Source: Lysobacterales bacterium (GTDB lineage: Bacteria; Pseudomonadota; Gammaproteobacteria; Xanthomonadales; Xanthomonadaceae). From it: 64,000 bases of DNA. Location: NCBI GenBank assembly GCA_014946745.1, contig JADCRD010000001.1, positions 2,788,427 to 2,852,426 of the forward strand, written 5' to 3'. Under the pieces are notes generated by a model. It had not been told where the DNA came from, made no database searches, and saw only the letters and a list, made by a program, of their open reading frames with translations. Shown one piece after another: positions 37,001 through 45,916 of the stretch; position 1 is the first letter of the stretch, and every line of letters starts with the position of its first letter. A program made the position numbers and the translations under genes.

Positions 37001-39324
37001 TGGCCTTCCTGCGTCAGCTCGCGGGCACCGGCGCGCGCCGCCTCAGCAAGGTCGAACTTCTGGCGCACTCGGCCTACGGCGAGTTGAGCCTGGCAGCGCT
37101 GGATCTGCCTCTGGCCGGGCTGCTCAGCGTGCCGCTGCGCGCGCCCGGAGGGCATGCCGGAGGCCAGCTGCTGCTGTCCTGTCCGTCGGAGGGTGAATTC
37201 GGCCAGGACGAACTGGAGGTGCTGGACCAGTTCGGCCAGATTCTCGCGTTGGCCCGCGACTGGTCGGACCTGATCGAAGCCCTGCAGTCCACCCGCGCCG
37301 ACCTGCAGCAGCAGCTCGATGCCCTCTCCCGCAACCGCACCCTGCTGGCGGGCGCCGAGCGGGTGGCCGGGCTGGGCACCTGGGAGCTGCACTTCCTCGG
37401 CGGCCAGATCGTCGACTTCGAGGCCTCCGAGGTCGCCCGGCGCATCCTCGGCATGGAGGACGGGCCGCTGGCGCTCGATCTCGCCAACGAGCGCGTCCAT
37501 CCCGAGGATCGGCCGCGGCTGCGCGAAATGTTTCTGGCCGCAAAGCACGGCGCGCAGGTGTTCGAGATCGACTACCGGGTGCACCATCCGGACGGCCGCG
37601 AGCTGTGGGTGCACACCCAGGCCGAGATCGCCCGAGATGCGGAGGGACGGCCGGTTTACCTGCTCGGGACCATGCAGGACGTCACCCGCCAGCGCGAACA
37701 GCAGCGCCGCGAGCAGGAGAAGATCGAGCTGCTGCGCGGTATCGCTGCCGGCGCTCCGCTCGAACAGAGCCTCAATGGCCTCGTCCGCCACCTCGAGAGC
37801 GCCCATGCGGTGCGCGTTGCGGTCGCCTATGGGCTGGATCTCAACCGGGGCGCCCGCGGCATTGCAGCGCCCTCGCTGGGCGAGGAGTTCCAGCGCGTGA
37901 TGCGCGGCCTGAGCGGCGTTCCCGGCGTCGCACCCAGCCGGCTCGCCGCCGAGCGCGGGGAGCGGATCATCGTCGCCGATGTGCTGGCCGAGCCCGCCTT
38001 TCACCAGGTTCACGCCGCCTGCCGCAATGAGGGCATCCGCTGCATCGTCGCCACTCCGGTCCAGGGCACAGACGCGCGCGTCAGCGGCGTGCTGACCTGC
38101 TATCTGGATCACGCCGACGGCCCTTCGCACGAGCTGCTGCAGGCGATCGACTCGGCGGTCTCCGTGGCGGCGATCGCGCTCAAGACCGCCGCCGCCCGGC
38201 GCCACATCGAGGACAGCCGCCAGCGCCTGCGCTCGCTGTTCACCCTGGTGCCCGATGCGGTGTTCGCACTCGACCCGAGCGGTCGCATCGAGGACTGCAA
38301 CGCCGCCGCCGAGGCGAGCAGCGGCCGGCCTCGCGACAGTCTGCTGGGCCAGGCGCTCACCGACATCGTCAGCCGCGAGGCCCGCGATCTGTTCGAGCAG
38401 CGCATCGGTCTGGCCGCACGCGGCAGCATCCAGCGCTTCGAGCTGCAGGGGGCGGACATGCAGGGCCTTCGCGTCGACACGGTCAACACGACCCTGCCCA
38501 TCGAAGTCGACGGCAGCACGGTCGGCGTCTTCCTGATCCGCACCGACGTCAGCGAAGCGCGTCGCGCCCAGGCCGCCCTGCAGGCCGCACTCGCCGATCT
38601 GGAGTCGCGCAATCAGGAGCTGCAGGACTTCGCCTTCGTCGCCTCGCACGATCTGCAGGAGCCCCTGCGCAAAGTCCAGGCCTTTGGCGATCGGCTGCGA
38701 CTGCATCTGGCCGAGCGCCTGGATGAGCGCTCAGCCGACTACATCCAGCGCATGCGCTCGGCGGCTGCGCGCATGCAGACCCTGATCAACGATCTGCTGG
38801 CCTACTCGCGGGTCTCCCGCAATGCCCACCAGCCGCAGCGCGTGGCGCTGTCGCGCGTGCTGGCGGAAGTGCTTGCCGATCTTGAGAGCCGCATCGAAGC
38901 GAGTGGAGCGGTCGTCGAAGCGGGACTGCTGCCGGAGGTCGAGGCCGATCCGACGCAGATGCGCCAGCTGCTGCAAAACCTGCTCGGCAATGCGCTGAAG
39001 TTCGCCGCCCCCGGCCGCGCGCCGCGGGTGCGGGTGTCCGCCAGTCAGCGCGAAGGCCGCGTTTGTCTGCTCGTCGAGGACAACGGCATCGGCTTCGACA
39101 ACAAGTATCAGGACCGCATCTTCGCGCCCTTCCAGCGCCTTCACGGGCGCAGCGAGTACGAAGGCTCGGGCATCGGCTTGGCTATCGTGCGCAAGATCGT
39201 CGAGCGCCACGGCGGCCAGATCCACGCCGACGGTCGCCCCGGCGAGGGCGCTCGCTTCGCGCTCGACCTGCCGGCTTCCACTGCTCTTTCCAGCGCGCGC
39301 GACGTCTGCGAGGATTCGGCCTGA
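34072..39324 (+). CDS. Large multi-PAS/GAF membrane histidine kinase
   Basis: About 1750 residues. The order is a multi-helix membrane region (about 35-395), an extracytoplasmic domain (about 397-570), a TM helix (about 572-592), PAS (650-755), PAS (774-883), GAF-like (909-1062), PAS (1092-1206), GAF-like (1219-1374), PAS (1384-1496), then HisKA with FVASHDLQEPLRKVQAF (His1526) and HATPase with LLQNLLGNALKF, DNGIGFDN and GSGIGLAIV. The HisKA is of the phytochrome-like type. No C-terminal REC, but a REC gene follows with TGATG overlap. The start is uncertain: ATG 34072 has no clear ribosome site, while GGAGG lies just before an in-frame CTG at 34129. Confidence 0.93.
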   Translation: MRSRGAAFSKLGACCAEDALDTAQPLTRLPAALAATSGALAILVAAGAGALGLWSAAVTAAWAALACIALLWPLPRVRGLMAAQAWAIGGAGLLILLWRHIDSGAWSQPFALLVGAALAAAVGLSRPPSPARQSLLSLSGGAVLLLGGLDALGVLGGRSASGSLGAFPLLLACASIGLSSALLRRGLPHAPGLREGARLATAFALAAAVVDTCGRLPHLNLDLLPPVVAGAAALCLVAVAGRRERLVGGVLLGLAALALTTAASWLAPVLGQAVLSPPLPLSAAMPLGLACVGLFCLQRRQRRLGWRTMAWASGLLLILIAALGMLGFLLETDRLNPWGEAQAPGPLASLGQFGLGLALVLLSDIGRDAQRPLAAWLPATLGTMTVLLGVVGWRAVLPDNTLRIERATAAVADLVQSQLQQRLDQFSRSLRLAAVLGEDSRDVLAEIDPAVIAVADARGSGWKLRDPALAPQLDRQESRLRAFFLRLQEERPVEASPLLGVGRPAWMIVSAAGGVPGERLRLLVDVERLTAPTLQFEPAQFALALAQDEQTILGSPDALPPSGGLQRSFSGLGEGWTLHVAPQPGLVQLMGSRLPSLVLVMGLLLGGSLAAALRLALVAQQRARNAESIARGLEREVAARQATETALDRSLDEIGLILSSISDGFLFLDRDLRVSFANLQAARMLSGEGELPPNASLAGLWPDLANEGRLVELARALGQTAETRFEAFNPQARTWLEVRAFAHPNGLAVLLRDIGDQRQRAEELATSEAALRGAQRLARVGSWRYDLFRDSWLWSDELYRILGLVPGQLPPSRDLLLQHVPAVQRAALSAAFDALLSEGRELLNEHRVQRSDAGWVDALSLARAERDAGGRIRAISGTLQDISAQKRQAHELQAALARSERQARQLQALHQVSLLASQKLGDPDLVPVLLTEVRRAFDAGVALLVEAPGGSFDDGREALMDLRPGFAWPRAMDSSTLAFLRQLAGTGARRLSKVELLAHSAYGELSLAALDLPLAGLLSVPLRAPGGHAGGQLLLSCPSEGEFGQDELEVLDQFGQILALARDWSDLIEALQSTRADLQQQLDALSRNRTLLAGAERVAGLGTWELHFLGGQIVDFEASEVARRILGMEDGPLALDLANERVHPEDRPRLREMFLAAKHGAQVFEIDYRVHHPDGRELWVHTQAEIARDAEGRPVYLLGTMQDVTRQREQQRREQEKIELLRGIAAGAPLEQSLNGLVRHLESAHAVRVAVAYGLDLNRGARGIAAPSLGEEFQRVMRGLSGVPGVAPSRLAAERGERIIVADVLAEPAFHQVHAACRNEGIRCIVATPVQGTDARVSGVLTCYLDHADGPSHELLQAIDSAVSVAAIALKTAAARRHIEDSRQRLRSLFTLVPDAVFALDPSGRIEDCNAAAEASSGRPRDSLLGQALTDIVSREARDLFEQRIGLAARGSIQRFELQGADMQGLRVDTVNTTLPIEVDGSTVGVFLIRTDVSEARRAQAALQAALADLESRNQELQDFAFVASHDLQEPLRKVQAFGDRLRLHLAERLDERSADYIQRMRSAAARMQTLINDLLAYSRVSRNAHQPQRVALSRVLAEVLADLESRIEASGAVVEAGLLPEVEADPTQMRQLLQNLLGNALKFAAPGRAPRVRVSASQREGRVCLLVEDNGIGFDNKYQDRIFAPFQRLHGRSEYEGSGIGLAIVRKIVERHGGQIHADGRPGEGARFALDLPASTALSSARDVCEDSA

Positions 39325-39767
39325 TGTCCATTCCTGACACCCTGCCCTGCTGGATCCTGGTCGCCGAAGACGATGGCGACGACCAGCGCCTGTTGGCGGA
39401 CGCCTTCGAGCAGTGCGGCATCCGCTGCCGGCTCGATTTTCATGGCGATGGCGAAAGCCTGCTCAAGGCGCTCAGCGACTGCACGCCGGCCTCGCCGCCG
39501 CGGCTCATCCTGCTCGACCTCAACATGCCGCGTATGGATGGACGCGAGACCCTGCAGCGGCTGCGCGCTGACCCCGTGCTGGCGCAGGTGCCGGTGGTGG
39601 TCATGTCGACCTCGGCCGCCGAAGACGATTGCAGCCGCGCTCGCCGCGCCGGCTGCGACGCCTATTTCGTGAAACCCGCCGAGTACGGCGCCTTGCTCGA
39701 CATGGTCGGCTTGATCGCCCGGCGCTGGCTGCAGCTGCCGTCACCGGCGGGAGGGGACGTCCGATGA
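39324..39767 (+). CDS. Single-domain response regulator (Rcp1-like REC)
   Basis: A 147-residue receiver of the type that partners phytochrome-like kinases. Acidic pocket AEDDGDD (15-20), phosphoacceptor Asp65 in LILLDLNMPRMDG, VVVMSTS and VKPAEY with the conserved Lys. Its start overlaps the kinase stop (TGATG), and its own stop overlaps the next start (ATGA). It likely relays phosphate from the multi-PAS kinase. Confidence 0.94.
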   Translation: MSIPDTLPCWILVAEDDGDDQRLLADAFEQCGIRCRLDFHGDGESLLKALSDCTPASPPRLILLDLNMPRMDGRETLQRLRADPVLAQVPVVVMSTSAAEDDCSRARRAGCDAYFVKPAEYGALLDMVGLIARRWLQLPSPAGGDVR

Positions 39768-42640
39768 TGGCGCGCGAAGTCCCGCACATTCGCGTGCTGC
39801 TGATCGACGACGACGAGGACGATGTCTACCTCACCCGGGCGCTGTTCGAGGAGGTCGTCGACTTCCGCGCCGAGGTGGTGGCCGCAGGCAGCCTTGACCA
39901 GGGGTTCCGTCTGCTCGGCGAGTCGGACTTCGACATCTGCCTGGTCGACTACCGCATCGGCCCGGACAGCGGTATTGCTTTCATCGAGCAGGTGGCCCGC
40001 TCGGACTCGCGGGTGCCCGTCATTCTGCTGACCGGCCAGGGCAGCCGCGAGGTCGATCTGCGCGCGATGGAGGCCGGCGCAGCCGACTACCTGGTCAAGG
40101 GTGGGCTGGACGCGGAACGGCTCGGACGGGCCGTGCGCTACACCCTCGATCGCGCCGAAGACGTGCGTCTCATCGAAGCCAGCGAGGCGCGCTATCGCCT
40201 GCTGTTCGAATCCAATCCGATGCCGATGTGGGTCTGCGACAACGAGACCCTGCGCTTCCTGGCCGTCAACGAAGCGACCGTGGAGCACTACGGTTACTCG
40301 CGCGAGGAGTTCGCGCGGATGGACTCCACCCATCTGCGCCCCGCCGAGGACGTGCCGGCCTTTCTGGCGGGCGTGCGCGCCAGCCTGCCCGGCCCCTACC
40401 GGCGCGGACCGGTGCGCCACATCCGACGCGACGGCAGCGTCATCTGGGTCGAGATCACGGCGCACGACATCCGCTTCGAAGAGCGCCCGGCGCGCCTGGT
40501 GCTGATCAACGATGTGACCGCCAAGCGCGCGGCCGAAGCCGAGGCCCGGCTGCTGGCGCGCGCGTTCGAATCGAGCAAGAGCGGCATGCTGATCGCCGAC
40601 GCCCGCGGCCCGGACCTGCCGACGGTGTACGTCAATCCGGCGTTCGTGCGCATGAGCGGCTACGAGGCCAGCGAGATCCTCGGCCGCAACTGCCGCTTCA
40701 TGCAGGGCGAGGACCGCGATCAGGAATCCTTGCGCACCCTGCGCGAGACCTTGGGCAAACAGGGCGAATGCGAAGTCGTGCTGCGCAACTACCGCCGCGA
40801 CGGCAGCCTGTTCTGGAACCAGCTCACGCTGGCGCCAGTGCGCGATGCGGATGGGCAGGTGACCCACTACATCGGCGTGTCCACCGACCTCACCGACCGC
40901 CGTCGCCACGAGGCCGAGCTGGCCTATCTCGCCCGCCACGACCAGGTCACCGGGCTGCCGCGCTTCATTGATCCGGACGACGCCTTGCGGCCCCTGTTCG
41001 AGGAAGCCGCCGCAGCCGACGAGCAGGTCGCGCTCTGGTGCATCGACATCGACCGTTTCCAGTCCGTCAACGAGAGCGTCGGCTACCGGGGCGGCGATGA
41101 AGTCCTGAGGCTGCTTGCCTCGCGCATCCGCTACGTGACGGGCGCCGCCGGCAAGCTGTGGCGCCTGACCTCCGATGAATTCGTGCTGTCCCTGCGTTTC
41201 CGGCGCGGCGAATGCGAGCCGCTGGCCATTGCGGAGCAGATCCGCGAGACCCTGGAGGTGCCCGTCCCGGTCGCTGGCTCGCAGCTTTTTCTGTCCGGCA
41301 CCATCGGCGTGGCCGTGCATCCCGACAACGCGCGCGACCCGGTCGAGCTGTTCCAGTGCTCGGAGTCGGCGATGTACCGCTCCAAGCGCAGCGGCCGCAA
41401 TTCGGTGCTGGCCTCGTCGGCCTCGCACGCCGAGGAGCTGCGCGAGCGTCTCGCTTTGGGCAGCCGCTTGAAGAGCGCGATCGCCGCCAACGAGTTCGTT
41501 CTGTACTTCCAGCCGCAGGTCAACGGCAGCGACGGCCGCATCACCGGCATGGAAGCGCTGGTGCGCTGGCGCACCGCAGACCGCGGGCTGATCGAGCCAA
41601 TGCGCTTCATCCAGGTGGCCGAAGAGCTCGGCAGCATCGTCGACCTTGGCCGCTGGGTGCTGCACGAGGCCTGCCGTCAGGGCCGGCGCTGGCTCGACCT
41701 GGGCCACACCGAGCTGCGCATCGGCGTCAACGTCAGCGCTCTGCAGCTGCATCGCATGAGCTTTGTCGACGAGGTGCGCGAGGCGCTGGAGCGGTCCGGC
41801 CTGCCTGCGCACATGTTGGAGCTGGAGACGACAGAGGCCGCGATCGTCGAGAACCTCGCCCGCTCGCTGGATGTGCTGTCCAGGCTGAAGGCTCTCGGCG
41901 TGCAGCTCGCGCTCGACGACTTCGGCCTGGGCTACAGCTGCCTGAGCCAGCTGAAGCGCTTCCCGGTGGATCGCCTGAAGATCGACCAGAGCTTCGTGCG
42001 CGATGTGGCGCTCGCCGGCAGCGAAGCCGCGATCGCCCGCGCGATCACCGCGATGGGCCACGAGCTGCACCTCAAGGTGATCGCCGAGGGCGTCGAGACC
42101 GAAGCGCAGTTCGGCTATCTGCTGCGCAACCACTGCGACGAGTTCCAGGGCTTCCTGTTCAGCCCGCCCTTGCCGGCCGACGAGGCCACGACGCTCCTGG
42201 CCAAGCGCTACGTGGCGCCGATGGTGATGAGCCTGGCGCGCCCCGAGCGCGGCCTGCTGCTGGTCGACGACGAAGAGAACGTGTTGCGCGCCCTGGTGCG
42301 TGTGCTGCGTCGCGACGGCTATGTGATCCACACCGCCACCAACGCCACTGAAGGCTTCGAGCTGCTGGCGAAGAACCGCGTGCAGGTGATCGTCTCCGAC
42401 CAACGCATGCCCGGCATCAGCGGCACACAATTCCTGTCGCGAGTGAAGGAGATGTACCCCGACACCATGCGCATCGTGCTGTCGGGCTACACCGATCTGG
42501 CGACCTTGACCGACGCCATCAATCGCGGCGCGATCTACAAGTTCCTGACCAAGCCTTGGGACGACGAGGACCTGCGCGAGCAGGTGCGCGACGCCTATCG
42601 CCAGTACGACGAGCGCGCCGCGCGCGAGTCGGTCGGCTGA
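39764..42640 (+). CDS. REC-PAS-LOV-GGDEF(degenerate)-EAL-REC protein, c-di-GMP phosphodiesterase
   Basis: A 958-residue protein predicted to hydrolyse c-di-GMP. REC1 (about 8-125, Asp62); PAS (about 145-255); LOV-type PAS (about 268-380) with GRNCRFMQG containing the photoactive-type Cys310, NYRRDGSLFWN, but Ser373 in GVSTDLT where LOV domains usually have Gln. The GGDEF site is degenerate, LTSDEF at 468-473. The EAL domain keeps catalytic residues: MEALVRW (E597), NVS (N656), ETTE (E691), DDFGLGYS (D718, D719), K739, AEGVE (E775, E778), QGF (Q795). REC2 (about 829-945, Asp879) ends with the RpfG-like FLTKPWDDEDLR. SD GGGAGGGG precedes the ATG at 39764. Confidence 0.93.
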   Translation: MMAREVPHIRVLLIDDDEDDVYLTRALFEEVVDFRAEVVAAGSLDQGFRLLGESDFDICLVDYRIGPDSGIAFIEQVARSDSRVPVILLTGQGSREVDLRAMEAGAADYLVKGGLDAERLGRAVRYTLDRAEDVRLIEASEARYRLLFESNPMPMWVCDNETLRFLAVNEATVEHYGYSREEFARMDSTHLRPAEDVPAFLAGVRASLPGPYRRGPVRHIRRDGSVIWVEITAHDIRFEERPARLVLINDVTAKRAAEAEARLLARAFESSKSGMLIADARGPDLPTVYVNPAFVRMSGYEASEILGRNCRFMQGEDRDQESLRTLRETLGKQGECEVVLRNYRRDGSLFWNQLTLAPVRDADGQVTHYIGVSTDLTDRRRHEAELAYLARHDQVTGLPRFIDPDDALRPLFEEAAAADEQVALWCIDIDRFQSVNESVGYRGGDEVLRLLASRIRYVTGAAGKLWRLTSDEFVLSLRFRRGECEPLAIAEQIRETLEVPVPVAGSQLFLSGTIGVAVHPDNARDPVELFQCSESAMYRSKRSGRNSVLASSASHAEELRERLALGSRLKSAIAANEFVLYFQPQVNGSDGRITGMEALVRWRTADRGLIEPMRFIQVAEELGSIVDLGRWVLHEACRQGRRWLDLGHTELRIGVNVSALQLHRMSFVDEVREALERSGLPAHMLELETTEAAIVENLARSLDVLSRLKALGVQLALDDFGLGYSCLSQLKRFPVDRLKIDQSFVRDVALAGSEAAIARAITAMGHELHLKVIAEGVETEAQFGYLLRNHCDEFQGFLFSPPLPADEATTLLAKRYVAPMVMSLARPERGLLLVDDEENVLRALVRVLRRDGYVIHTATNATEGFELLAKNRVQVIVSDQRMPGISGTQFLSRVKEMYPDTMRIVLSGYTDLATLTDAINRGAIYKFLTKPWDDEDLREQVRDAYRQYDERAARESVG

Positions 42641-42761
42641 ACCCGCGAGGGCGCGTCTGCCGCGCCTGCGGCCGCTGATATCGAGCACGCGTCGGCGCCG
42701 ACTGCGCGCGGGCGCGCGGGTTGCGGCATACGCGATGCGCTGCTTGGGTGAACGCGCGGGC

Positions 42762-43958
42762 TCAGCGGATGAAGTTGAACAGCGAGTTGCCCTGGACCTT
42801 GGTAAAGGTGGCCTGGGCCGCCTCCAGCATCAGCAGCTGCTGGCTCAATCGACTCGCGGCCTCGGCGTAATTGACGTCGCGAATCTCCGACAGCGTGGTC
42901 GACAGACTGAGCACCTGCGAAGCGCGCTCTTCGGTGGTGCGGTCGAGCGTGTTGAGGCCGGCGCCCACCTTGCTGCGCGCGTCGATGATCTGGTCCTGGG
43001 CGACGCCCAGATCTTCGAGGCTGGCGAAGAAGGCGTTGCGCTGCGCGGCGCGCTCGGGCGGCGTGGTCGAGGGCATGCGCAGCGCGTCGATCACGCCCTG
43101 CACCGTGGCGAACATGTCCTGCCGGGCCGAGGGCTGCACCGTGAAGCTGTCGCCCGCCGCCGGCACACCGCTGAAGCGCAGCTGCGCGCCGCCGAACTCG
43201 ATGGCCTGCCCGGCGGTATAGGTGCCGGTGGCGATCACGGTCGAGGCGCCGTCCTGAACGCTGTAGCCGCCTGCGCCATCGAAGGTGATGCGGTAGTTGT
43301 CGGGCACCCAGGGCGTGCTGCCCGACAGGCCCGCCGAATCCAGGATCAGGGTGCCGGCATTGGCCGCATCCGGCCGCGCCGCGAAGGTGCCGTTGCCGGT
43401 CGGCACGCGCAGGAAGATCTCGCTGCCCGGCGCCACATCGGCCACCGACAGCGAGGGCGAGACATCGACGCGCCGCTGCACCTGATCGCCCGCATAGATC
43501 ACGCCCGTGGGGCCCGGGGTGAACGGAATCGCCGAGCCCTGGCTGCCCGCAAACAGGTAGCGGCCGCTGCCATCGTCGCTGTTGGAGAGCGCGTACAGGG
43601 CCTCCAGCTGCTGCTCCAGCTCGTCGGCGATGGCGGAACGCGACTCAGCGTTCTGGGTGCCGTTGAAGCCCTGCACGGCCAGCTCGCGCACGCGCAGCAG
43701 GCGATCGCCGGTGGCGGTGAGGGCGACCTCGGCCAGGTTGAGCCGATTCGCCAGGACGTTGGAGTTCGCGCCAAAGCGCTCCAGCTCGGCGCGGGCGCGG
43801 TCGAGCTGGACGATCGAGCCAGCGCCGACGGGGTCCTGCGAGGCAGTGTTGATCTTCTGCCCGGTCGACAGCTGCAGCTGGGTCTTGAAGGATTCCGCCT
43901 GCCGCGCCAGCAGCGCGTTCAGGCTCTGGGTGAACTGCAGATTGGTGGAGATGCGCAT
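42762..43958 (-). CDS. flgL: Flagellar hook-filament junction protein FlgL
   Basis: HAP3, which connects the hook to the filament. It has 398 residues with the flagellin-like N-terminus MRISTNLQFTQSLNALL and C-terminus ending AQATFTKVQGNSLFNFIR. It is the last gene of the flgB-L cluster, 2 bp after flgK. The protein ends convergent with the EAL gene across a 121-bp gap; no clear terminator was seen. Confidence 0.96.
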   Translation of the reverse strand: MRISTNLQFTQSLNALLARQAESFKTQLQLSTGQKINTASQDPVGAGSIVQLDRARAELERFGANSNVLANRLNLAEVALTATGDRLLRVRELAVQGFNGTQNAESRSAIADELEQQLEALYALSNSDDGSGRYLFAGSQGSAIPFTPGPTGVIYAGDQVQRRVDVSPSLSVADVAPGSEIFLRVPTGNGTFAARPDAANAGTLILDSAGLSGSTPWVPDNYRITFDGAGGYSVQDGASTVIATGTYTAGQAIEFGGAQLRFSGVPAAGDSFTVQPSARQDMFATVQGVIDALRMPSTTPPERAAQRNAFFASLEDLGVAQDQIIDARSKVGAGLNTLDRTTEERASQVLSLSTTLSEIRDVNYAEAASRLSQQLLMLEAAQATFTKVQGNSLFNFIR

Positions 43959-43960
43959 GG

Positions 43961-45850
43961 CTATCGCCTCACGGCCGCGAGCAGCGAGTCAAACGCCGCG
44001 TTGGCGATGCTGATGATCTGCGCCGCCGCCTGGTAGGACTGCTGGAACTTGAGGAGATTGGCGGCCTCCTCGTCGAGGTTGACGCCGGACACCGCATCGC
44101 GCTCGGTCTGCAGCTGATTGTCGATCGCCTGCTGGGCGCCGAGCGTGAACTCGGCCTGGCGCGCAGCGCCGCCGAACTGCGAGGTCATCTCGCTGAGCGC
44201 GGCGGTCAGGTTCTGGTTGCCGCCGTTGAACACGCCGACATTGCCGACATTCGCAAGCAGGCGCGCATTGCCGTTGTCGCCGGAGCGCGGGCCCATGGCG
44301 GCGAAGTTGAACTGGTCGCCTGGCGCAGGCGTGCCGTCGAGCGTGACCTCCCAACCGTTGACCGCGATGGTGTCGCCCGGCGTATAGGCAAACGCACCGG
44401 CGCCGTTGATCGAATACACGCCGGCGGCGGTGAACTCGATGACCACCGGCGCCTGCAGATTGGGGTTGCTGGGGTCAGTGATGCGCAGCGGGCCCAGGAG
44501 CCCGTTGCCGGTGTTGTCGAGCGCAGCGCTCGCGCGCACCGGCAGGGCGGCGGCGATACGGTTGGGGTCGGTCATCGCCATCGCCATCTGCCGCGCGGCA
44601 TCCGAACCGGTGCGCACCTGGATGTCGTCGCCGACAGCCGGTGTGCCCGTGACTTCAAGACTGACGCCCTCAACGATGAAGGGGTCCGCGGCAGTGCCGG
44701 TGCCGGTCATCGGCAGGGCGGCGCCGGTCGAGGCCAGCCGCGCCTGCCAGTTGGCGCCGTCCCAGCGCAGCACGATGTCGCGGCCGGTCATGGCGCCGAC
44801 ATCGCTGATGCCGGCGTTGAAGTTGGCGGTGCCGGCGTTGTTGATCGAGGGCAGCACGGTCGGCGCGATCGGCCGGAAGAAGTCGGTGCCCAGGTTGCCG
44901 TTGAAGTCGACGCCGGCGCGCTGCTGGGCGTTGAAGGATTCGGTCAGGCCGATCGCCATACGGCCCAGCTGGGCCATCGCCGGGTCGATGACCTGGTTGC
45001 GGAAGTTGAACAGGCCCGCCAGCTCGCCGCCCAAGCCTGCGGTGGGCAGGCTGGTGACGCCGACCGGGCCGGTGATGCTCAGCTGCTGGCGGTCAAGGCG
45101 GAACGGGTCGCGGGTCACCGCGATGGTCTGGGCGGTGTTGCCCAGCACCAGGCTCGCGCCCGAGGCCGTCTGCACGTTGATGGCGCCGTCGTCCTGCTCG
45201 AAGGTGATCACGCCGATCTTGGCGGAGAGCTCGCGCACGGCCTGGTCGCGCTGGTCCAGCAGGTCGTTCGGCGGCTGGTTGAATTCGCCGCGGGCGCGGA
45301 CGATGTCGCGATTCAAGCGCGCGATCTGGGCGCTCAGGCTGTTGACCTCGGTCACCGTATTGCCGATCCGCTGGCCGGTTTCGAGATCCAGCTGGTTCAG
45401 CTGGTTGGCCTGGGCGCGGAAGCGGCCTGCGGCGTTTTCGCCGCCATCCAGCATCGACTGCCGGGCCGCCGCCGAGGTCGGCTCGGTGGCCACGCCCTGG
45501 GCGGAATCGAAGAAATCGGAAATCGGCCGCGTGAGTGAGGTGCCCGATTCGCTGACCACGCGGTCGACGCGGGTGGCGAGCCCGGACAGCACCTGCAGCC
45601 GGCCCAGCTCGGAGGCGCTGGCATCCAGCCGCGACACCAGAAAGCTGTTCAGCATGCGATTGACGCCGCTGATCTGTACCCCGGCGCCGAGAAACCCGAA
45701 GCCCTGGCCTTGGCCCACGCGCGATGAGAACTCGACGCGCTGGCGGGTGTAGCCCGGCGTCGACGCGTTGGCGACGTTGTTACTGGCCGTGGCCATAGCC
45801 CGCTGGAAGGCCAGCAGGGCGGACGTGCCTATCGAAAACGGATCGGACAT
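43961..45850 (-). CDS. flgK: Flagellar hook-filament junction protein FlgK
   Basis: HAP1. It has 629 residues. The N-terminal rod-type motif MATASNNVANASTPGYTRQRVEF and the C-terminal coiled coil VNLDEEAANLLKFQQSYQAAAQIISIANAAFDSLL (in part) are diagnostic. A large variable central domain lies between. It precedes flgL by 2 bp and follows flgJ after 66 bp. Confidence 0.96.
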   Translation of the reverse strand: MSDPFSIGTSALLAFQRAMATASNNVANASTPGYTRQRVEFSSRVGQGQGFGFLGAGVQISGVNRMLNSFLVSRLDASASELGRLQVLSGLATRVDRVVSESGTSLTRPISDFFDSAQGVATEPTSAAARQSMLDGGENAAGRFRAQANQLNQLDLETGQRIGNTVTEVNSLSAQIARLNRDIVRARGEFNQPPNDLLDQRDQAVRELSAKIGVITFEQDDGAINVQTASGASLVLGNTAQTIAVTRDPFRLDRQQLSITGPVGVTSLPTAGLGGELAGLFNFRNQVIDPAMAQLGRMAIGLTESFNAQQRAGVDFNGNLGTDFFRPIAPTVLPSINNAGTANFNAGISDVGAMTGRDIVLRWDGANWQARLASTGAALPMTGTGTAADPFIVEGVSLEVTGTPAVGDDIQVRTGSDAARQMAMAMTDPNRIAAALPVRASAALDNTGNGLLGPLRITDPSNPNLQAPVVIEFTAAGVYSINGAGAFAYTPGDTIAVNGWEVTLDGTPAPGDQFNFAAMGPRSGDNGNARLLANVGNVGVFNGGNQNLTAALSEMTSQFGGAARQAEFTLGAQQAIDNQLQTERDAVSGVNLDEEAANLLKFQQSYQAAAQIISIANAAFDSLLAAVRR

Positions 45851-45916
45851 GGGATCACCTCTCCCGGCTTAGCGGCCAGGACGCGCCGGACTTGAGGGCG
45901 GCAGCGCCGTGCGGAT

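Noticed and set aside
41090-41115. GGDE string in YRGGDEVLRLL as a GGDEF active site
   Set aside because: It lies in the helix before the active-site hairpin, where GGD.VL is a common structural motif. The true site is LTSDEF at residues 468-473, which lacks both Gly residues.
39662-42688. 1008-codon minus-strand open frame opposite the REC-LOV-EAL gene
   Set aside because: Antisense shadow with no motifs. The plus strand has multiple recognisable catalytic and receiver motifs.
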